The notes below the pieces were generated by a model. The model was not told the origin of the DNA and ran no database searches. It saw nothing but the letters and a program-made list of their open reading frames with translations. A DNA stretch of 64,000 bases, taken from NCBI RefSeq assembly GCF_030409755.1, contig NZ_JAUFQE010000002.1, positions 2,108,001 through 2,172,000 of the forward strand. Reading direction: 5' to 3'. This DNA comes from Vibrio lentus. GTDB lineage: Bacteria > Pseudomonadota > Gammaproteobacteria > Enterobacterales > Vibrionaceae. Below are positions 15,008-24,555 of the stretch, piece after piece (the stretch's first letter is position 1; the number at the start of each line of letters is the position of its first letter). Position numbers and translations under genes: made by a program.

Positions 15008-15952
15008 TTAACGGTGCAACTCAACGCAGGTTTTAAGGTTTTCATCCCAATAAGTTGGCGACCCGATATGATCTTTGATGAACTCAATCACTGCAGAAAG
15101 CTTCTTCGGCATGTTCTTTCTACTCGGATACACAGCGTAAAATGGCATCAACTGACTCGCTCGCCATTCTGGTAATACTTGGATGAGCTTGCCCGTTCTA
15201 AACTCTTCTTTGACTAAGTAAGTCGCCAGATAAGCAACGCCCCAACCCGATACTGCCGCGTCTCGTACCGCTTCAGCCAAATCCACCGAATAGTCGCCTG
15301 CCACTTTAACACTGAGGTTTTCTTGGCCGTTATCAAATGCCCACGATGTGTAGTCCCGTTCACGGCTACGATAGATAAGGCAGTTATGGTCAATCAAATC
15401 GGAAGGCACGTGTGGAGTACCAGCTTTAATCAGATAATCCGGTGATGCCGCCACTACAAACTGACTGTCGGCTAAGCGTTGCGCAATATAACCTTCAGGT
15501 AAATCTTCATTGTTGGTGATCCAGAGATCCAAGCGCTCCTCAATCATGTCCACTTTGTAGTCGAACAAGTGCACTTCAATTCTCAGCTGCGGGTAAAGCT
15601 GTCTGAGCTGATCAATTGCAGGAATGATATGCAGTGTGCCAAATGACTGTGACAAGCCTATGCGGAATATCCCAGAGATATCATCACGCTGGCTATCCAT
15701 ATCCATTTGAGCCGCCTTCACCGTATTGAACAGCTGCTCACAATGCTGATAAAACACTTCCCCAGCTTCGGTTAGTGTCAGGCTGCGTGTGGTTCTTTGC
15801 ACCAGCTTGATACCTATCGAGTCCTCGAGCAAAGCAATTTGCTTACTGATGTGAGACACCGACACATTCAAACTTTTTGCTGCACTGGTAAAGCCTTCAT
15901 GCTTGATTAACGCATGGAATATCACCATCTGTGCGGCTCTATCTGTTAGCAC
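15008..15952 (-). CDS. LysR-family transcriptional regulator
   Basis: A winged helix-turn-helix occupies residues 1-60 (FTSAAKSLNVSVSHISKQI, RTTRSLTLTEAG), followed by a LysR substrate-binding domain to the end; 314 residues is a usual length. The GTG at 15952 is the likely start: AAAGGTGG sits 4 bases upstream, and any longer frame would run through the terminator of the preceding gene. The dimer would bind DNA and respond to a small ligand, but the target is not evident from neighbours (an MltB-type transglycosylase upstream, nupC downstream, both in the same direction). Confidence 0.88.
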   Translation of the reverse strand: MLTDRAAQMVIFHALIKHEGFTSAAKSLNVSVSHISKQIALLEDSIGIKLVQRTTRSLTLTEAGEVFYQHCEQLFNTVKAAQMDMDSQRDDISGIFRIGLSQSFGTLHIIPAIDQLRQLYPQLRIEVHLFDYKVDMIEERLDLWITNNEDLPEGYIAQRLADSQFVVAASPDYLIKAGTPHVPSDLIDHNCLIYRSRERDYTSWAFDNGQENLSVKVAGDYSVDLAEAVRDAAVSGWGVAYLATYLVKEEFRTGKLIQVLPEWRASQLMPFYAVYPSRKNMPKKLSAVIEFIKDHIGSPTYWDENLKTCVELHR

Positions 15953-15980
15953 AAGGCCACCTTTAAAATTCTCTGAAATA

Positions 15981-16010
15981 TAAAAGAAAAAGGACTCCGA
16001 AGAGTCCTTT
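15981..16010 (-). terminator. Terminator of the MltB-type gene
   Basis: The 9-bp stem AAAGGACTC/GAGTCCTTT around a stable UUCG loop is followed on the minus strand by TTCTTTTA after the stem T's. Confidence 0.88.
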
Positions 16011-16080
16011 AGTTCGTTCTGCCTATAGTAGGCCAAATGCTATTCAAAGCGACCTAGGGCGATTAATCAAATTAAGTCTG

Positions 16081-17079
16081 TTAATCAAACTTAATTCTGT
16101 CTGCTAGGTGGCTAACCGCCAACGCAAAGTAGTAAGAACGATTCCACTTCATTAACACATTGTAGTTGTTGTAAATGAGGTAAGAACGGCCAGTTTCATC
16201 GTCTGGCATAATTAGCCAAGCTTTAATATCTTCATCAAGCGTTGGTAATGGGCGATCGTCAAAGCGCTTAATGCCGAGTTCAGACCACTCTTTTAAGTAT
16301 TTCGCTTTATCTTCACCTCGACCTTGCATCTCGATAGACACAGTTGCCGGCACGTGAACCTGACGGCCCCATGTATATTTGTCATCCCAACCTGATTGGC
16401 TGAGATAATTAGCCGCCGAAGCAAATACGTCTTCTTCAGTGCCCCAAATATCTTTCTTACCGTCGCCGTTGCCGTCAGCGGCATAAGCTAAGAATGAGCT
16501 AGGCATAAACTGAGGCTGCCCCATCGCGCCAGCCCAAGAACCTTTCATATCTTTGGGTGCGATATGGCCTTGGTCAAGAATCGTTAACGCTGCCATCGCT
16601 TCGCTGCGGAACAACGCTTCTCTGCGCCCTTCATAAGCCATAGTGGTTAAAGCATCGATAACACTGTAATTGCCAGTGAACTTGCCAAAATTACTTTCTA
16701 CGCCCCACAGAGCGACAATGAACCTTGGTTGAACACCGTACTCGTCACCAATACGCTTTAACGCGGTGTAGTGTTTCTTATAGAGCGATCTCGCCTGTTT
16801 CACTTTCCAATCTGGAACCGCACGTGGAATGTATTCATCCAGAGTCAGTTTCTTCTCAGGTTGGTTTTTATCAGCTTTGACAGCTCTCGGCTTAAACGTC
16901 ACACCATCAAAGGCTTCTTCAATGATCGCTTCAGAAATGCCTTGTTCACGGCCTTGCTGCTTTAACTTCTCTACATATTGTTCAAAGCTAAGCTCTTCAG
17001 CCTGTACTGAACCGATAGTCAGGCTATTGCCCAATAGCAATGCTGACACGGCTAATAGGGTTTTAGAAAATTTACTCAA
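16081..17079 (-). CDS. MltB-family lytic murein transglycosylase, periplasmic
   Basis: The enzyme cleaves the MurNAc-GlcNAc bond of peptidoglycan, producing anhydro-muropeptides. It has a Sec signal peptide (residues 1-27, cleavage after VQA), without a lipobox, unlike E. coli MltB. The SLT-type domain has the catalytic Glu in WGVESNFGKF (about 129), then GSWAGAMGQPQFMPSSF and a calcium-like DGNGDGKKDIW loop. The start is a TTG at 17079 with AAGGAGG 8 bases upstream; the ATG closer to the Shine-Dalgarno runs into a stop after four codons. Length of 332 residues is normal. It follows ycgL by 29 bp and may share its transcript. Confidence 0.88.
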   Translation of the reverse strand: MSKFSKTLLAVSALLLGNSLTIGSVQAEELSFEQYVEKLKQQGREQGISEAIIEEAFDGVTFKPRAVKADKNQPEKKLTLDEYIPRAVPDWKVKQARSLYKKHYTALKRIGDEYGVQPRFIVALWGVESNFGKFTGNYSVIDALTTMAYEGRREALFRSEAMAALTILDQGHIAPKDMKGSWAGAMGQPQFMPSSFLAYAADGNGDGKKDIWGTEEDVFASAANYLSQSGWDDKYTWGRQVHVPATVSIEMQGRGEDKAKYLKEWSELGIKRFDDRPLPTLDEDIKAWLIMPDDETGRSYLIYNNYNVLMKWNRSYYFALAVSHLADRIKFD

Positions 17080-17108
17080 CGATCATTCCTCCTTGAATTA
17101 GGTGGCTA

Positions 17109-17399
17109 TCACTCTTCGTCTTGAACATTCTGCTGAGCTTTACGCTCTTTATGCAGTTCAAGTTCGTTAACCGGTGGAGGCGGAACCTGCAAAAAGAAAC
17201 CATCGTTTTTTAGTGACTCTTTCACTTTTTCGATGCTGACTTGGGCAAGCGTGCGGCCTTCCATTTTAATTACCATTACAAAGCTAGGTTTACCAAACAT
17301 TTGCATCAGTGCGTCAGGGACTTGTGAGAAATCATCCTTTTTTGGGATATAAAGGTATGTTCCTTCTTTTTTTGAGCTTTTATATATAGAACACAGCAT
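17109..17399 (-). CDS. ycgL: YcgL-domain protein
   Basis: A 96-residue cytosolic protein that is nearly all YcgL domain ([18 protein letters not shown] at the N-terminus and a [12 protein letters not shown] strand), with a proline-rich VPPPPVNE stretch and a charged tail. The biochemical role is unknown. It is divergent from minC, an arrangement shared with many gamma-proteobacteria, which supports the assignment. Confidence 0.9.
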   Translation of the reverse strand: MLCSIYKSSKKEGTYLYIPKKDDFSQVPDALMQMFGKPSFVMVIKMEGRTLAQVSIEKVKESLKNDGFFLQVPPPPVNELELHKERKAQQNVQDEE

Positions 17400-17621
17400 G
17401 ACAAACCTTTTTTAAATGTTTATGGCTACAAAACTCTCACTTGTGAGTTCAATAGTTTATGTTGATGAAATATTGGGGACAAAACGTTTATTTGACAACA
17501 AGATTACTTGCTGTGCTTGGTTTGGGAATATAACATGATAAACCTAGTTTCAGGCAATGCCCTTTATCTTTAAGATGAAAGAAATTGTACCTATCCGCAA
17601 TTGAGGTCCTGTAGTTTTTCG

Positions 17622-18284
17622 ATGTCTAGTAACCCAGATCTAAAAGGTAGCAGTTTCACGCTATCTGTTTTGCACTTATCCGATGATCAAGTCGAAAATG
17701 CAGTGTCTTTTCTTCAAGAGAAGGTAGACCAAGCACCCACTTTTTTTGCGGCTGCACCTGTTGTTATCAATATCAGCAAAGTCGCTGGCGATATTGATTT
17801 CGTACAGCTAAAAAATGGTATATCTCAAGCGGGCATGATCCCGGTTGGTGTGGCAGGTTGTTCAGATAAGCGCATGCAAAACTTAGCCAGAGACGCAGGT
17901 TTTGCCGTTATGACAGCGAGCAAGTCTCCCTCTCAAGCACCGGCAAAAATGGCTCCGATAAAAGTGGTGAGAACTCCTATTCGTTCGGGGCAGCAAGTGT
18001 ATGCCAAAGACGGTGATTTGCTGATTCTTAGCCACGTAAGTGCGGGCGCAGAAGTGATTGCCGATGGCAGCATCCACATTCATGGCACGCTACGCGGTCG
18101 TGCAATTGCGGGGGCAAGTGGTCAAACTGAAGCAAAAATAATTTGTAATGATTTACAAGCCGAGCTGGTTTCCATTGCAGGAAATTACTGGCTCAGCGAT
18201 CAAATTGATAGCGAGTACTGGCAAAAGAAAACCATGTTCAGTATGGCAAACGATGTATTACACGTTGATGTCCTCGCAATATAA
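17622..18284 (+). CDS. minC: Septum site-determining protein MinC
   Basis: MinC blocks FtsZ ring assembly away from mid-cell when MinD brings it to the membrane. The 220-residue protein has the N-terminal FtsZ-binding domain (1-105), a linker rich in Ala, Pro and Lys, and the C-terminal beta-helix that binds MinD and dimerises ([17 protein letters not shown], then [23 protein letters not shown]). The ATG at 17622 matches the usual MinC start; an upstream TTG at 17601 would add seven residues and has no better Shine-Dalgarno. First gene of the minCDE operon. Confidence 0.95.
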   Translation: MSSNPDLKGSSFTLSVLHLSDDQVENAVSFLQEKVDQAPTFFAAAPVVINISKVAGDIDFVQLKNGISQAGMIPVGVAGCSDKRMQNLARDAGFAVMTASKSPSQAPAKMAPIKVVRTPIRSGQQVYAKDGDLLILSHVSAGAEVIADGSIHIHGTLRGRAIAGASGQTEAKIICNDLQAELVSIAGNYWLSDQIDSEYWQKKTMFSMANDVLHVDVLAI

Positions 18285-18305
18285 GAGAAATAAAAGGAAA
18301 AAAGA

Positions 18306-19118
18306 ATGGCACGCATTATCGTTGTAACGTCAGGTAAAGGCGGGGTGGGCAAAACGACCTCCAGTGCAGCTATTGCCTCTGGCTTAGCTCTGAAAGGGAA
18401 GAAAACAGCGGTTATCGATTTTGATATCGGTCTGCGTAACCTAGATTTAATCATGGGTTGTGAGCGTCGTGTTGTGTACGACTTCGTTAACGTGATCAAT
18501 GGTGAAGCGACGCTGAACCAAGCAATGATCAAAGACAAGCGCACAGAAAACCTGTTCATTCTTCCTGCTTCTCAAACTCGTGATAAAGACGCACTGACGA
18601 AAGATGGCGTTCGTCGTGTATTTGATGAACTGGATGAAATGGGCTTTGATTTCATCATCTGTGATTCTCCTGCAGGTATCGAGCAAGGTGCTCTAATGGC
18701 GCTTTACTTTGCTGATGAAGCGATTGTAACCACCAACCCTGAAGTCTCTTCTGTTCGCGATTCAGACCGTATTCTAGGTATTCTTGATTCTAAGTCTCGT
18801 CGTTCAGAAGACGGATTAGAGCCAGTGAAAACACACCTTCTATTGACTCGCTACAACCCAGCACGTGTAACTCAAGGTGAGATGCTCAGTGTTGAAGACG
18901 TTGAAGAAATCCTGCATATCTCTCTACTGGGTGTGATTCCAGAGAGCCAAGCAGTACTGAACGCGTCAAACAAGGGTGTTCCAGTTATCTTTGACGAAGC
19001 AACCGACGCGGGTATGGCTTACAATGATACTGTAGAGCGACTACTGGGTAGCCAAGTGGACTTCCGTTTCTTAACGGAACAGAAGAAAGGCATCTTCAAA
19101 AGACTGTTCGGGGGCTAA
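18306..19118 (+). CDS. minD: Septum site-determining ATPase MinD
   Basis: A membrane-associated ParA-type ATPase that recruits MinC and oscillates with MinE. The deviant Walker A GKGGVGKTT is at residues 10-18, switch motifs include DFDIGLRNLD and CDSPAGIEQGA, and the C-terminus IFKRLFGG is the amphipathic membrane-targeting helix. Length of 270 residues is standard. AAAAGGAAAAAAG precedes the ATG. It lies 21 bp after minC and 6 bp before minE. Confidence 0.97.
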   Translation: MARIIVVTSGKGGVGKTTSSAAIASGLALKGKKTAVIDFDIGLRNLDLIMGCERRVVYDFVNVINGEATLNQAMIKDKRTENLFILPASQTRDKDALTKDGVRRVFDELDEMGFDFIICDSPAGIEQGALMALYFADEAIVTTNPEVSSVRDSDRILGILDSKSRRSEDGLEPVKTHLLLTRYNPARVTQGEMLSVEDVEEILHISLLGVIPESQAVLNASNKGVPVIFDEATDAGMAYNDTVERLLGSQVDFRFLTEQKKGIFKRLFGG

Positions 19119-19124
19119 TACGCA

Positions 19125-19388
19125 ATGTCATTACTAGAGTTTTTCAGACCACAAAAAAAGACAACCGCAAACCTAGCCAAAGAGCGTTTGCAGATCATTG
19201 TTGCTGAGCGACGCAGCCATGACGACCCTGCACCATCATACTTACCGCAACTGAAAGAAGACATCTTGAAGTGTATTGCGAAGTATGTGGAAGTCGATCC
19301 ATCAATGGTTGATCTGACTTTCGAACACAAAGATGACGACATCTCAGTATTAGAGCTGAACGTTAAGCTTCCAGAAGAAGATCGATAA
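19125..19388 (+). CDS. minE: Cell division topological factor MinE
   Basis: MinE stimulates MinD ATPase and confines the MinCD inhibitor to the poles. The 87-residue protein has the membrane-targeting start [10 protein letters not shown], the MinD-binding segment ([12 protein letters not shown], residues 20-31) and a C-terminal beta-rich topological specificity domain. Last gene of minCDE, followed by a strong terminator. Confidence 0.96.
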   Translation: MSLLEFFRPQKKTTANLAKERLQIIVAERRSHDDPAPSYLPQLKEDILKCIAKYVEVDPSMVDLTFEHKDDDISVLELNVKLPEEDR

Positions 19389-19421
19389 CTAGAGCCTGAG
19401 CTGTGCTTATCAATATTCAAT

Positions 19422-19450
19422 AAAAAAGAGAGCCTAGGCTCTCTTTTTTA
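19422..19450. terminator. Bidirectional terminator between minE and rnd
   Basis: A near-perfect stem AAAAAAGAGAGCC/GGCTCTCTTTTTT with a 2-nt centre serves the converging minCDE and rnd transcripts. Confidence 0.9.
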
Positions 19451-19501
19451 TGTCTGAAACTTTTATCTCTAAAGCATTCGTTGCTTACTACAGAACTAAA
19501 G

Positions 19502-20620
19502 TTACTTGATTGCTTTATTTAGCTTCTCGCCTACTACGTCTAGGCGCCAACCTTGCATGACATCAGGCAGCTTCTCTGGGTTACGATCGTACTTCCAAAT
19601 CCAGCTTAACACTTGGTTAAGTTGCTTCTTCGACGCCAAAAACTCAGTCGCTAAACCACTGTGTTGCGATGCTGTTTTCACTTCATCTTTCAACACTTTG
19701 AAGAGTTGCTTGTAACCTGGGTAGTCCATTAGACGTTCTACTGGCGCTGGGTACTCTTCTTCTGGCGTATGCTCAGCCAATTTCACGATTGAGCTGATCT
19801 TCGCACCATGGCGACGTACAGAGCGGTAATCAAAACCTTCCTGCTCCATATGCTTAGGGTCTTTCATCGCGAAACGAGCTACGGCCCATAGGTCTTGTTC
19901 TTTAAAAACAAAGTTCAGCGCTAAATCACGCTTAATCGCTTCTTTTAAACGCCAAGTTGCTAACGGTCTTAAAATAGCTAGCTGCTGGGGTTTTAGCTGC
20001 CACGCGCCTTTAATATCAAGGTAAGCGTTGTCTGGATTTGCTTTACGAATGCGCTTAGCTACTTGTAAATCAGACTCTTGCTGCGCCGCTTCCCACCAGC
20101 CCGCTTCCATCACTTTTTCTAGAAGCTTGTTGTACATTGGCATCAAGTAGTGAACGTCTGCTGCTGCGTAGTCGAGTTGCTTTTGAGAAAGAGGACGCGC
20201 TAGCCAGTCGGTGCGAGATTCACTCTTATCTAGGTCAACGCCTACAAACTCTGAAACGAGAGCTGCAAAGCCAGTTGAAAGACCATGACCTAAGAAGGCT
20301 GCCATGATCTGCGTATCAACCATTGGCGTTGGCGTACAACCAAATGCGTTCTGGAAAACTTCTAGATCTTCGCCACACGCATGTAACACTTTCAGTACTG
20401 ACGTGTCTTTCAATAGCCCAACAAACGGTGTCATTTCATCAAGAGCAATAGGATCAATCAGCGACAGCGTTTCACCATCAAATAACTGAATTAAGCCTAA
20501 TTGAGGGTAATAGGTTCTTGTACGAACGAACTCTGTATCAAGCATAACAACATCGGCTTCACGTGCTTGTTGGCAAACTCGCTCAAGGTCTTTCACTTGG
20601 GTAATGATTTGATAATCCAC
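19502..20620 (-). CDS. rnd: Ribonuclease D
   Basis: RNase D trims the 3' ends of tRNA precursors and other small RNAs. It is a DEDD-family 3'-5' exonuclease: VMLDTEFVRTRTYYPQ (Exo I, about residue 24), HACGEDLEVFQN (Exo II) and LDYAAADVHYLMPMY (Exo III), followed by two HRDC-type domains in the C-terminal half. The GTG at 20620 is preferred because GAGAG lies 5 bases upstream and because a terminator sits at 20657-20685, inside the longer open frame. Length is then 372 residues, close to other RNase D proteins. Confidence 0.93.
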   Translation of the reverse strand: MDYQIITQVKDLERVCQQAREADVVMLDTEFVRTRTYYPQLGLIQLFDGETLSLIDPIALDEMTPFVGLLKDTSVLKVLHACGEDLEVFQNAFGCTPTPMVDTQIMAAFLGHGLSTGFAALVSEFVGVDLDKSESRTDWLARPLSQKQLDYAAADVHYLMPMYNKLLEKVMEAGWWEAAQQESDLQVAKRIRKANPDNAYLDIKGAWQLKPQQLAILRPLATWRLKEAIKRDLALNFVFKEQDLWAVARFAMKDPKHMEQEGFDYRSVRRHGAKISSIVKLAEHTPEEEYPAPVERLMDYPGYKQLFKVLKDEVKTASQHSGLATEFLASKKQLNQVLSWIWKYDRNPEKLPDVMQGWRLDVVGEKLNKAIK

Positions 20621-20656
20621 AAAAACTCTCACTGATTTTACTTTGATCGCCGGATA

Positions 20657-20685
20657 CAAAAATGCCGACATTAACTGTCGGCATT
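20657..20685 (-). terminator. Terminator of fadD
   Basis: A perfect 10-bp stem AATGCCGACA/TGTCGGCATT is followed on the minus strand by TTTTGT. Confidence 0.88.
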
Positions 20686-20762
20686 CTAACACCATTTTTC
20701 AGCGCTCGCTTAGATTAAGCGCCTGAATGGTTTCGAGGGCTCATTTCTCGCAAACCCGAGCA

Positions 20763-22457
20763 TTACTCGCTTGCGCGTTTGGCAAGCTCTGCGTCGTTTT
20801 CTTCACGAAGCACTCGGCGTAAGATTTTGCCTACATTGGTTTTTGGTAGTTCTTCACGGAACTCAATCAATTTAGGGATCTTGTAGCCTGTTAGGTGTTC
20901 ACGGCAGTGCGCGATAATGTCTTCTTTGGTTAGGCTAGGGTCACGTTTCACAACGTAAATCTTAACCAGCTCACCAGACACTTCATGAGGTTGACCAATA
21001 GCCGCAACTTCTAACACTTTGCCATGCAGAGCCACAACATCTTCAATCTCGTTCGGGTAAACGTTGAAGCCCGACACAAGAATCATGTCTTTCTTACGGT
21101 CTACGATGTACAACAAGCCTTCGTCATCAAACTTAACGATATCACCAGTCGATAACCAACCGTCTTGGTCGATCACTTCTTTGGTCGCTTCTGGACGCTG
21201 CCAGTAGCCTTGCATCACTTGAGGACCACGAACCTGCAATTCACCCACTTGGTCATTGCCAACCACTTTACCTTCATCATCAACAATACGAACTTCTGTT
21301 GATGGTACTGGTAGGCCGATTGCACCTGTATAGTCTTTTAGATCGTATGGGTTACCCGTTACCAGAGGAGCACACTCGGTTAAACCATAGCCTTCAAGTA
21401 GATGGACACCTGTCGCTTTCTTCCATTGCTCAGCAACAGCGCGTTGAACCGCCATACCGCCGCCAACAGATAAACGCATGTTACTAAAGTCCAATTCGTG
21501 GAAATCTTCGTTATTCACTAACGCATTGAACAAGGTGTTTACGCCAGTAATCGCGGTAAACGGAACCTTTTGCAGCTCTTTAATAAAGCCAGGAATATCA
21601 CGCGGGTTGGTGATCAGAAGGTTACGACCGCCCATTTCAACAAACAGTAAGCAGTTCACAGTCAGTGCGAACACGTGGTAAAGCGGCAGCGCCGTTACCA
21701 CCAACTCACGGCCTTCTTGCAGAACAGGACTATATGCCCCTTTCGCTTGAAGTACGTTCGCAATCATATTGCGGTGCGTTAGGATCGCGCCCTTCGCTAC
21801 GCCCGTTGTACCGCCCGTGTACTGTAGGAATGCGATGTCATCGCCAGCCATAAATGGCTTCACATACTGGAGGCGACGGCCTTTATGTAGCGCTTTTCTG
21901 AATGAGATAGCACCCGGTAGATCGTACTTAGGCACCATGCCTTTTACGTATTTCACTACGAAGTCGACAATCGTACCTTTCGCTCGTGGCAGCATTTGCC
22001 CCAAACTGGTTAGCACAACGTGTTTAACCGGAGTTTTATCAACGACTTTCTCTAGTGTGCTCGCAAAGTTAGAAACGATAACAATCGCCTTTGCGCCAGA
22101 GTCATTAAGTTGGTGTTCAAGTTCACGAGGCGTGTACAGTGGGTTGACGTTCACTGCAATCATACCTGCACGCAGTACACCAAAGAGTGCAATTGGGTAT
22201 TGCAGCAAGTTTGGCATCATAAGCGCGACACGATCGCCTTTCTTCAGTTTTAGATCATTCTGCAAGTAAGCAGCAAAAGCACGACTGCGCTCTTCAAGCT
22301 TACGGAATGTCATGATAGACCCCATGTTCTCGAATGCTGGTTGGTCTGCGTACTTCTGTACCGACTGTTCGAACATTTCAATAAGAGATAGGTACTGATC
22401 TGGGTTGATCGTCTCTGGTACGTCACTTGGATAACGTGAAAGCCAAGGTTTGTCCAC
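20763..22457 (-). CDS. fadD: Long-chain fatty acid-CoA ligase
   Basis: The enzyme activates imported long-chain fatty acids to acyl-CoA with ATP at the inner membrane, the entry step of beta-oxidation. AMP-binding motifs are clear: [12 protein letters not shown] (about residue 212), [11 protein letters not shown] (about 360), and the C-terminal [23 protein letters not shown] split over 440-465, with a catalytic Lys in [12 protein letters not shown]. Length of 564 residues is typical. The start is GTG at 22457 with GGAG 7 bases upstream. A hydrolase gene lies just upstream in the same direction. Confidence 0.95.
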   Translation of the reverse strand: MDKPWLSRYPSDVPETINPDQYLSLIEMFEQSVQKYADQPAFENMGSIMTFRKLEERSRAFAAYLQNDLKLKKGDRVALMMPNLLQYPIALFGVLRAGMIAVNVNPLYTPRELEHQLNDSGAKAIVIVSNFASTLEKVVDKTPVKHVVLTSLGQMLPRAKGTIVDFVVKYVKGMVPKYDLPGAISFRKALHKGRRLQYVKPFMAGDDIAFLQYTGGTTGVAKGAILTHRNMIANVLQAKGAYSPVLQEGRELVVTALPLYHVFALTVNCLLFVEMGGRNLLITNPRDIPGFIKELQKVPFTAITGVNTLFNALVNNEDFHELDFSNMRLSVGGGMAVQRAVAEQWKKATGVHLLEGYGLTECAPLVTGNPYDLKDYTGAIGLPVPSTEVRIVDDEGKVVGNDQVGELQVRGPQVMQGYWQRPEATKEVIDQDGWLSTGDIVKFDDEGLLYIVDRKKDMILVSGFNVYPNEIEDVVALHGKVLEVAAIGQPHEVSGELVKIYVVKRDPSLTKEDIIAHCREHLTGYKIPKLIEFREELPKTNVGKILRRVLREENDAELAKRASE

Positions 22458-22563
22458 TATGTTACTCCTCGTTTATCAGCTGACGACTGCTTCGCCGCTT
22501 TTTATCATTGCGGTATTACAGCACAGCTTTAGTGCATGAGCACTAAAAGGCTCAAACACTTGT

Positions 22564-23505
22564 TTAAATTTTGTTAACTACACCAAGAATTAGCTCTGAA
22601 ACTAGCTCTGGGTTCTCTAAATGGCAATGATGTCCGCCAGGAACAGTCTCTATATTCAGAGAACTATGGGCTGATTTGTAGCGATTATGCTGCAAATGTC
22701 GGAATCCATCATTTCCTAAAACTATTAATTGAGGGCATTCAATAGCCGCCATGATCGCTTCAGCATGCGCTTGTGACATTCGATATAACGAGTCACATTT
22801 TAGGTTAGGGTCGCATCGCCATTGCCAAGAGTTATCGAACTCGGCAATACCCTGATCTACAGTCGCTTGATCAAAAGCAACGTGATCTACTGTCGCTTGC
22901 TCAAAAGCAGCTTGATCAATAGTACCTAGCTCAACGATTCCTCGTTCAACGATAGGAGCAATAAGTTCTGCTTTGATTTGATTGGCGTGAGCTCTCAGCT
23001 TAATAGCATCCTCAAGACTTGCCAGAGGACGTGAAGGCTTTCTTCGCTGTCGAAGACGACTGAGTACCCCATCCCTCAAGCGAGAGACTGTTTCGTGGGG
23101 AGCTTCAGAAAGAGGTCCGTGACCTTCAATTTGGATTAATCCTGACACCTTTTCAGGAAAGGCGGCACTATAGCAACTTGCGATCAATGCACCAAGTGAA
23201 TGTCCTACTAGTACCAGTCTGTTTGGCGATAATTTAGTCACCAACTGATGCAAATCATCAATATAGTCGTGAAACGGATAGTAACTGCCCGACTTATGCG
23301 ATGAGAAGCCATGACCAAAGAGATCTATCGCAACCAGATGAGAATTTGGTGAAAGTACTTCTAGATTCGATATAACAGAAGAAAAACTCGCTGAGTTATC
23401 TAACCACCCATGAATAAAAACGACCGTCGTAGCGGTCGTTTCGGGGTTACCAATCTGTTGTGTGGCAAGCGTCCCGCTCGCAAGAGAATATGACTTTTCA
23501 ATCAT
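22564..23505 (-). CDS. Alpha/beta hydrolase with a repeat insertion in the lid region
   Basis: The fold is shown by an oxyanion-hole motif FIHGWLDNSASF (about residue 30), the nucleophile elbow LVGHSLGALIAS (Ser about 103) and the late catalytic His in PGGHHCHLENPE (about 290). The substrate is unknown. Between residues about 185 and 220 is an acidic segment made of ten-residue repeats (TIDQAAFEQA, TVDHVAFDQA, TVDQ), encoded by a 30-bp tandem DNA repeat that ordinary family members would not be expected to have. It lies upstream of fadD in the same direction and could share a lipid-related role, which is inference. Confidence 0.82.
   Translation of the reverse strand: MIEKSYSLASGTLATQQIGNPETTATTVVFIHGWLDNSASFSSVISNLEVLSPNSHLVAIDLFGHGFSSHKSGSYYPFHDYIDDLHQLVTKLSPNRLVLVGHSLGALIASCYSAAFPEKVSGLIQIEGHGPLSEAPHETVSRLRDGVLSRLRQRRKPSRPLASLEDAIKLRAHANQIKAELIAPIVERGIVELGTIDQAAFEQATVDHVAFDQATVDQGIAEFDNSWQWRCDPNLKCDSLYRMSQAHAEAIMAAIECPQLIVLGNDGFRHLQHNRYKSAHSSLNIETVPGGHHCHLENPELVSELILGVVNKI
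22854..22923. repeat. 30-bp tandem repeat inside the hydrolase gene
   Basis: GATCTAC recurs at 22854 and 22884, and GATCAAT at 22914, each followed by a similar GTCGCTTG-TCAAAAGCA block, giving about 2.3 copies of 30 bp. It is in frame and adds ten residues per copy. Confidence 0.7.
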
Positions 23506-23558
23506 TGATAGTTTGTTATTCCTGTCTTGATGTATCCATTAATCCTAAACGATGCTAA

Positions 23559-24119
23559 CTATTCGACATCTTTAATTACGCGCCCTTGTCTTGGCATCGT
23601 TTGAAAACTACGACAATGTAAGCTGCGACATGAGTAGTAAGTAGGAGCAAAATCGTTCACAACCACTCTTTCTGTGATTTGCCACAAGCGTTGGTTATAA
23701 ACATTCATTACCGGAAAAGTATAAGGATAATCACCAATAGTGCCATCTTCTGTGCCATTTGATGTGCCCACCAAAGTGACTAAACGACCTTCAGCAAAGC
23801 TCAATGGCTCAACATAACCATCAATATAAGCGACAAAGCGCCCTTTTGGTTCGGCATCAATATCTGGCTTACCGCTGCTTGAGATCGGCATGTTAACCAC
23901 TTCAACACGAGTCTTATCTTGTAAATTTGTCACCTTAGCAATCACACCACCTAAGCGAACATCACCAGCGTCTGGCACTGTGTTTACCCACTCTTGGTAG
24001 TCGGTCACGACTTGTTCAGAGTTTGCATTAAGTTCTTCAGGCAAAGAGGAGCAGCCCATCACCATCGAAGAGAAAGCGACAAGGAAAAATAAGCGAGATT
24101 TAGAAATGAGAGAAAACAT
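23559..24119 (-). CDS. Slp-family outer-membrane lipoprotein
   Basis: A 186-residue lipoprotein: signal sequence 1-22 with lipobox VMGC and the acylated Cys at about 23, then a beta-rich Slp domain. Ser at +2 predicts sorting to the outer membrane. The Slp family (E. coli Slp/YeaY type) is induced in stationary phase or starvation; no enzymatic role is known. YeaY lies near fadD and yoaA in E. coli, so synteny supports the family. Confidence 0.82.
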   Translation of the reverse strand: MFSLISKSRLFFLVAFSSMVMGCSSLPEELNANSEQVVTDYQEWVNTVPDAGDVRLGGVIAKVTNLQDKTRVEVVNMPISSSGKPDIDAEPKGRFVAYIDGYVEPLSFAEGRLVTLVGTSNGTEDGTIGDYPYTFPVMNVYNQRLWQITERVVVNDFAPTYYSCRSLHCRSFQTMPRQGRVIKDVE

Positions 24120-24158
24120 AATGCTGGTCCTTAGAACAGGATAAATAAAAGCACAAAG

Positions 24159-24464
24159 CTAGATATAAATATCGACCCCAATAAGCTTCGCAAGTTCCTC
24201 TTTTTTAGCTTGATTCATCACATCCATATACTCTTCCATCGCACGGCGTCCACGTCCTTCTGGAAGATCATATTGAACCTGAGCTTTGTGAATCTCAGAT
24301 TCTTTGACTTGGCGAATGGAATGCGAGACAGCATTCGCGACCTTAGTTGGCTGACCAACTGAGGTTTTTGCATCGCCTTTTTTTACCTCGTTCTTTTTAT
24401 TGGTTCGATTGGTTTTGGATGTGTTGCCTATCGAAGAAGGAGGTAAGCCGTTTATTGAAACCAT
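24159..24464 (-). CDS. Small hypothetical protein
   Basis: A 101-residue protein with no signal peptide or membrane segment. Its first half is a disordered, Lys/Asn/Thr-rich region and the second half a helix (GRRAMEEYMDVMNQAKKEELAKLIG). The layout recalls small FlgM-like or partner-binding proteins, but I do not recognise the family. It lies between tsaB and the Slp lipoprotein, facing the same way. Coding is supported by composition and by the absence of overlapping candidates; the Shine-Dalgarno is weak. Confidence 0.6.
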   Translation of the reverse strand: MVSINGLPPSSIGNTSKTNRTNKKNEVKKGDAKTSVGQPTKVANAVSHSIRQVKESEIHKAQVQYDLPEGRGRRAMEEYMDVMNQAKKEELAKLIGVDIYI

Positions 24465-24511
24465 GCTTAAGGAATTTTGTACCTAATTTTAATGATTTTG
24501 TATCTGTTTTA

Positions 24512-24546
24512 ATTTTGGCTCTGCAAAGTGAATGCAGAGCCAAAAT
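24512..24546 (-). terminator. Terminator after tsaB
   Basis: A perfect 14-bp stem ATTTTGGCTCTGCA/TGCAGAGCCAAAAT with a 7-nt loop lies 10 bp past the tsaB stop. Confidence 0.7.
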
Positions 24547-24555
24547 AATACGTAT

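Noticed and set aside
15953..16036. N-terminal 28-residue extension of the LysR regulator
   Set aside because: It would translate through the terminator of the upstream gene, and a GTG with a good Shine-Dalgarno lies downstream of that terminator.
17070..17084. ATG start near the MltB-type gene's Shine-Dalgarno
   Set aside because: It is in another frame and reaches a stop after four codons; the TTG at 17079 is the start.
20621..20695. N-terminal extension of RNase D
   Set aside because: It overlaps the fadD terminator; the GTG at 20620 has a suitable Shine-Dalgarno and gives the family N-terminus.
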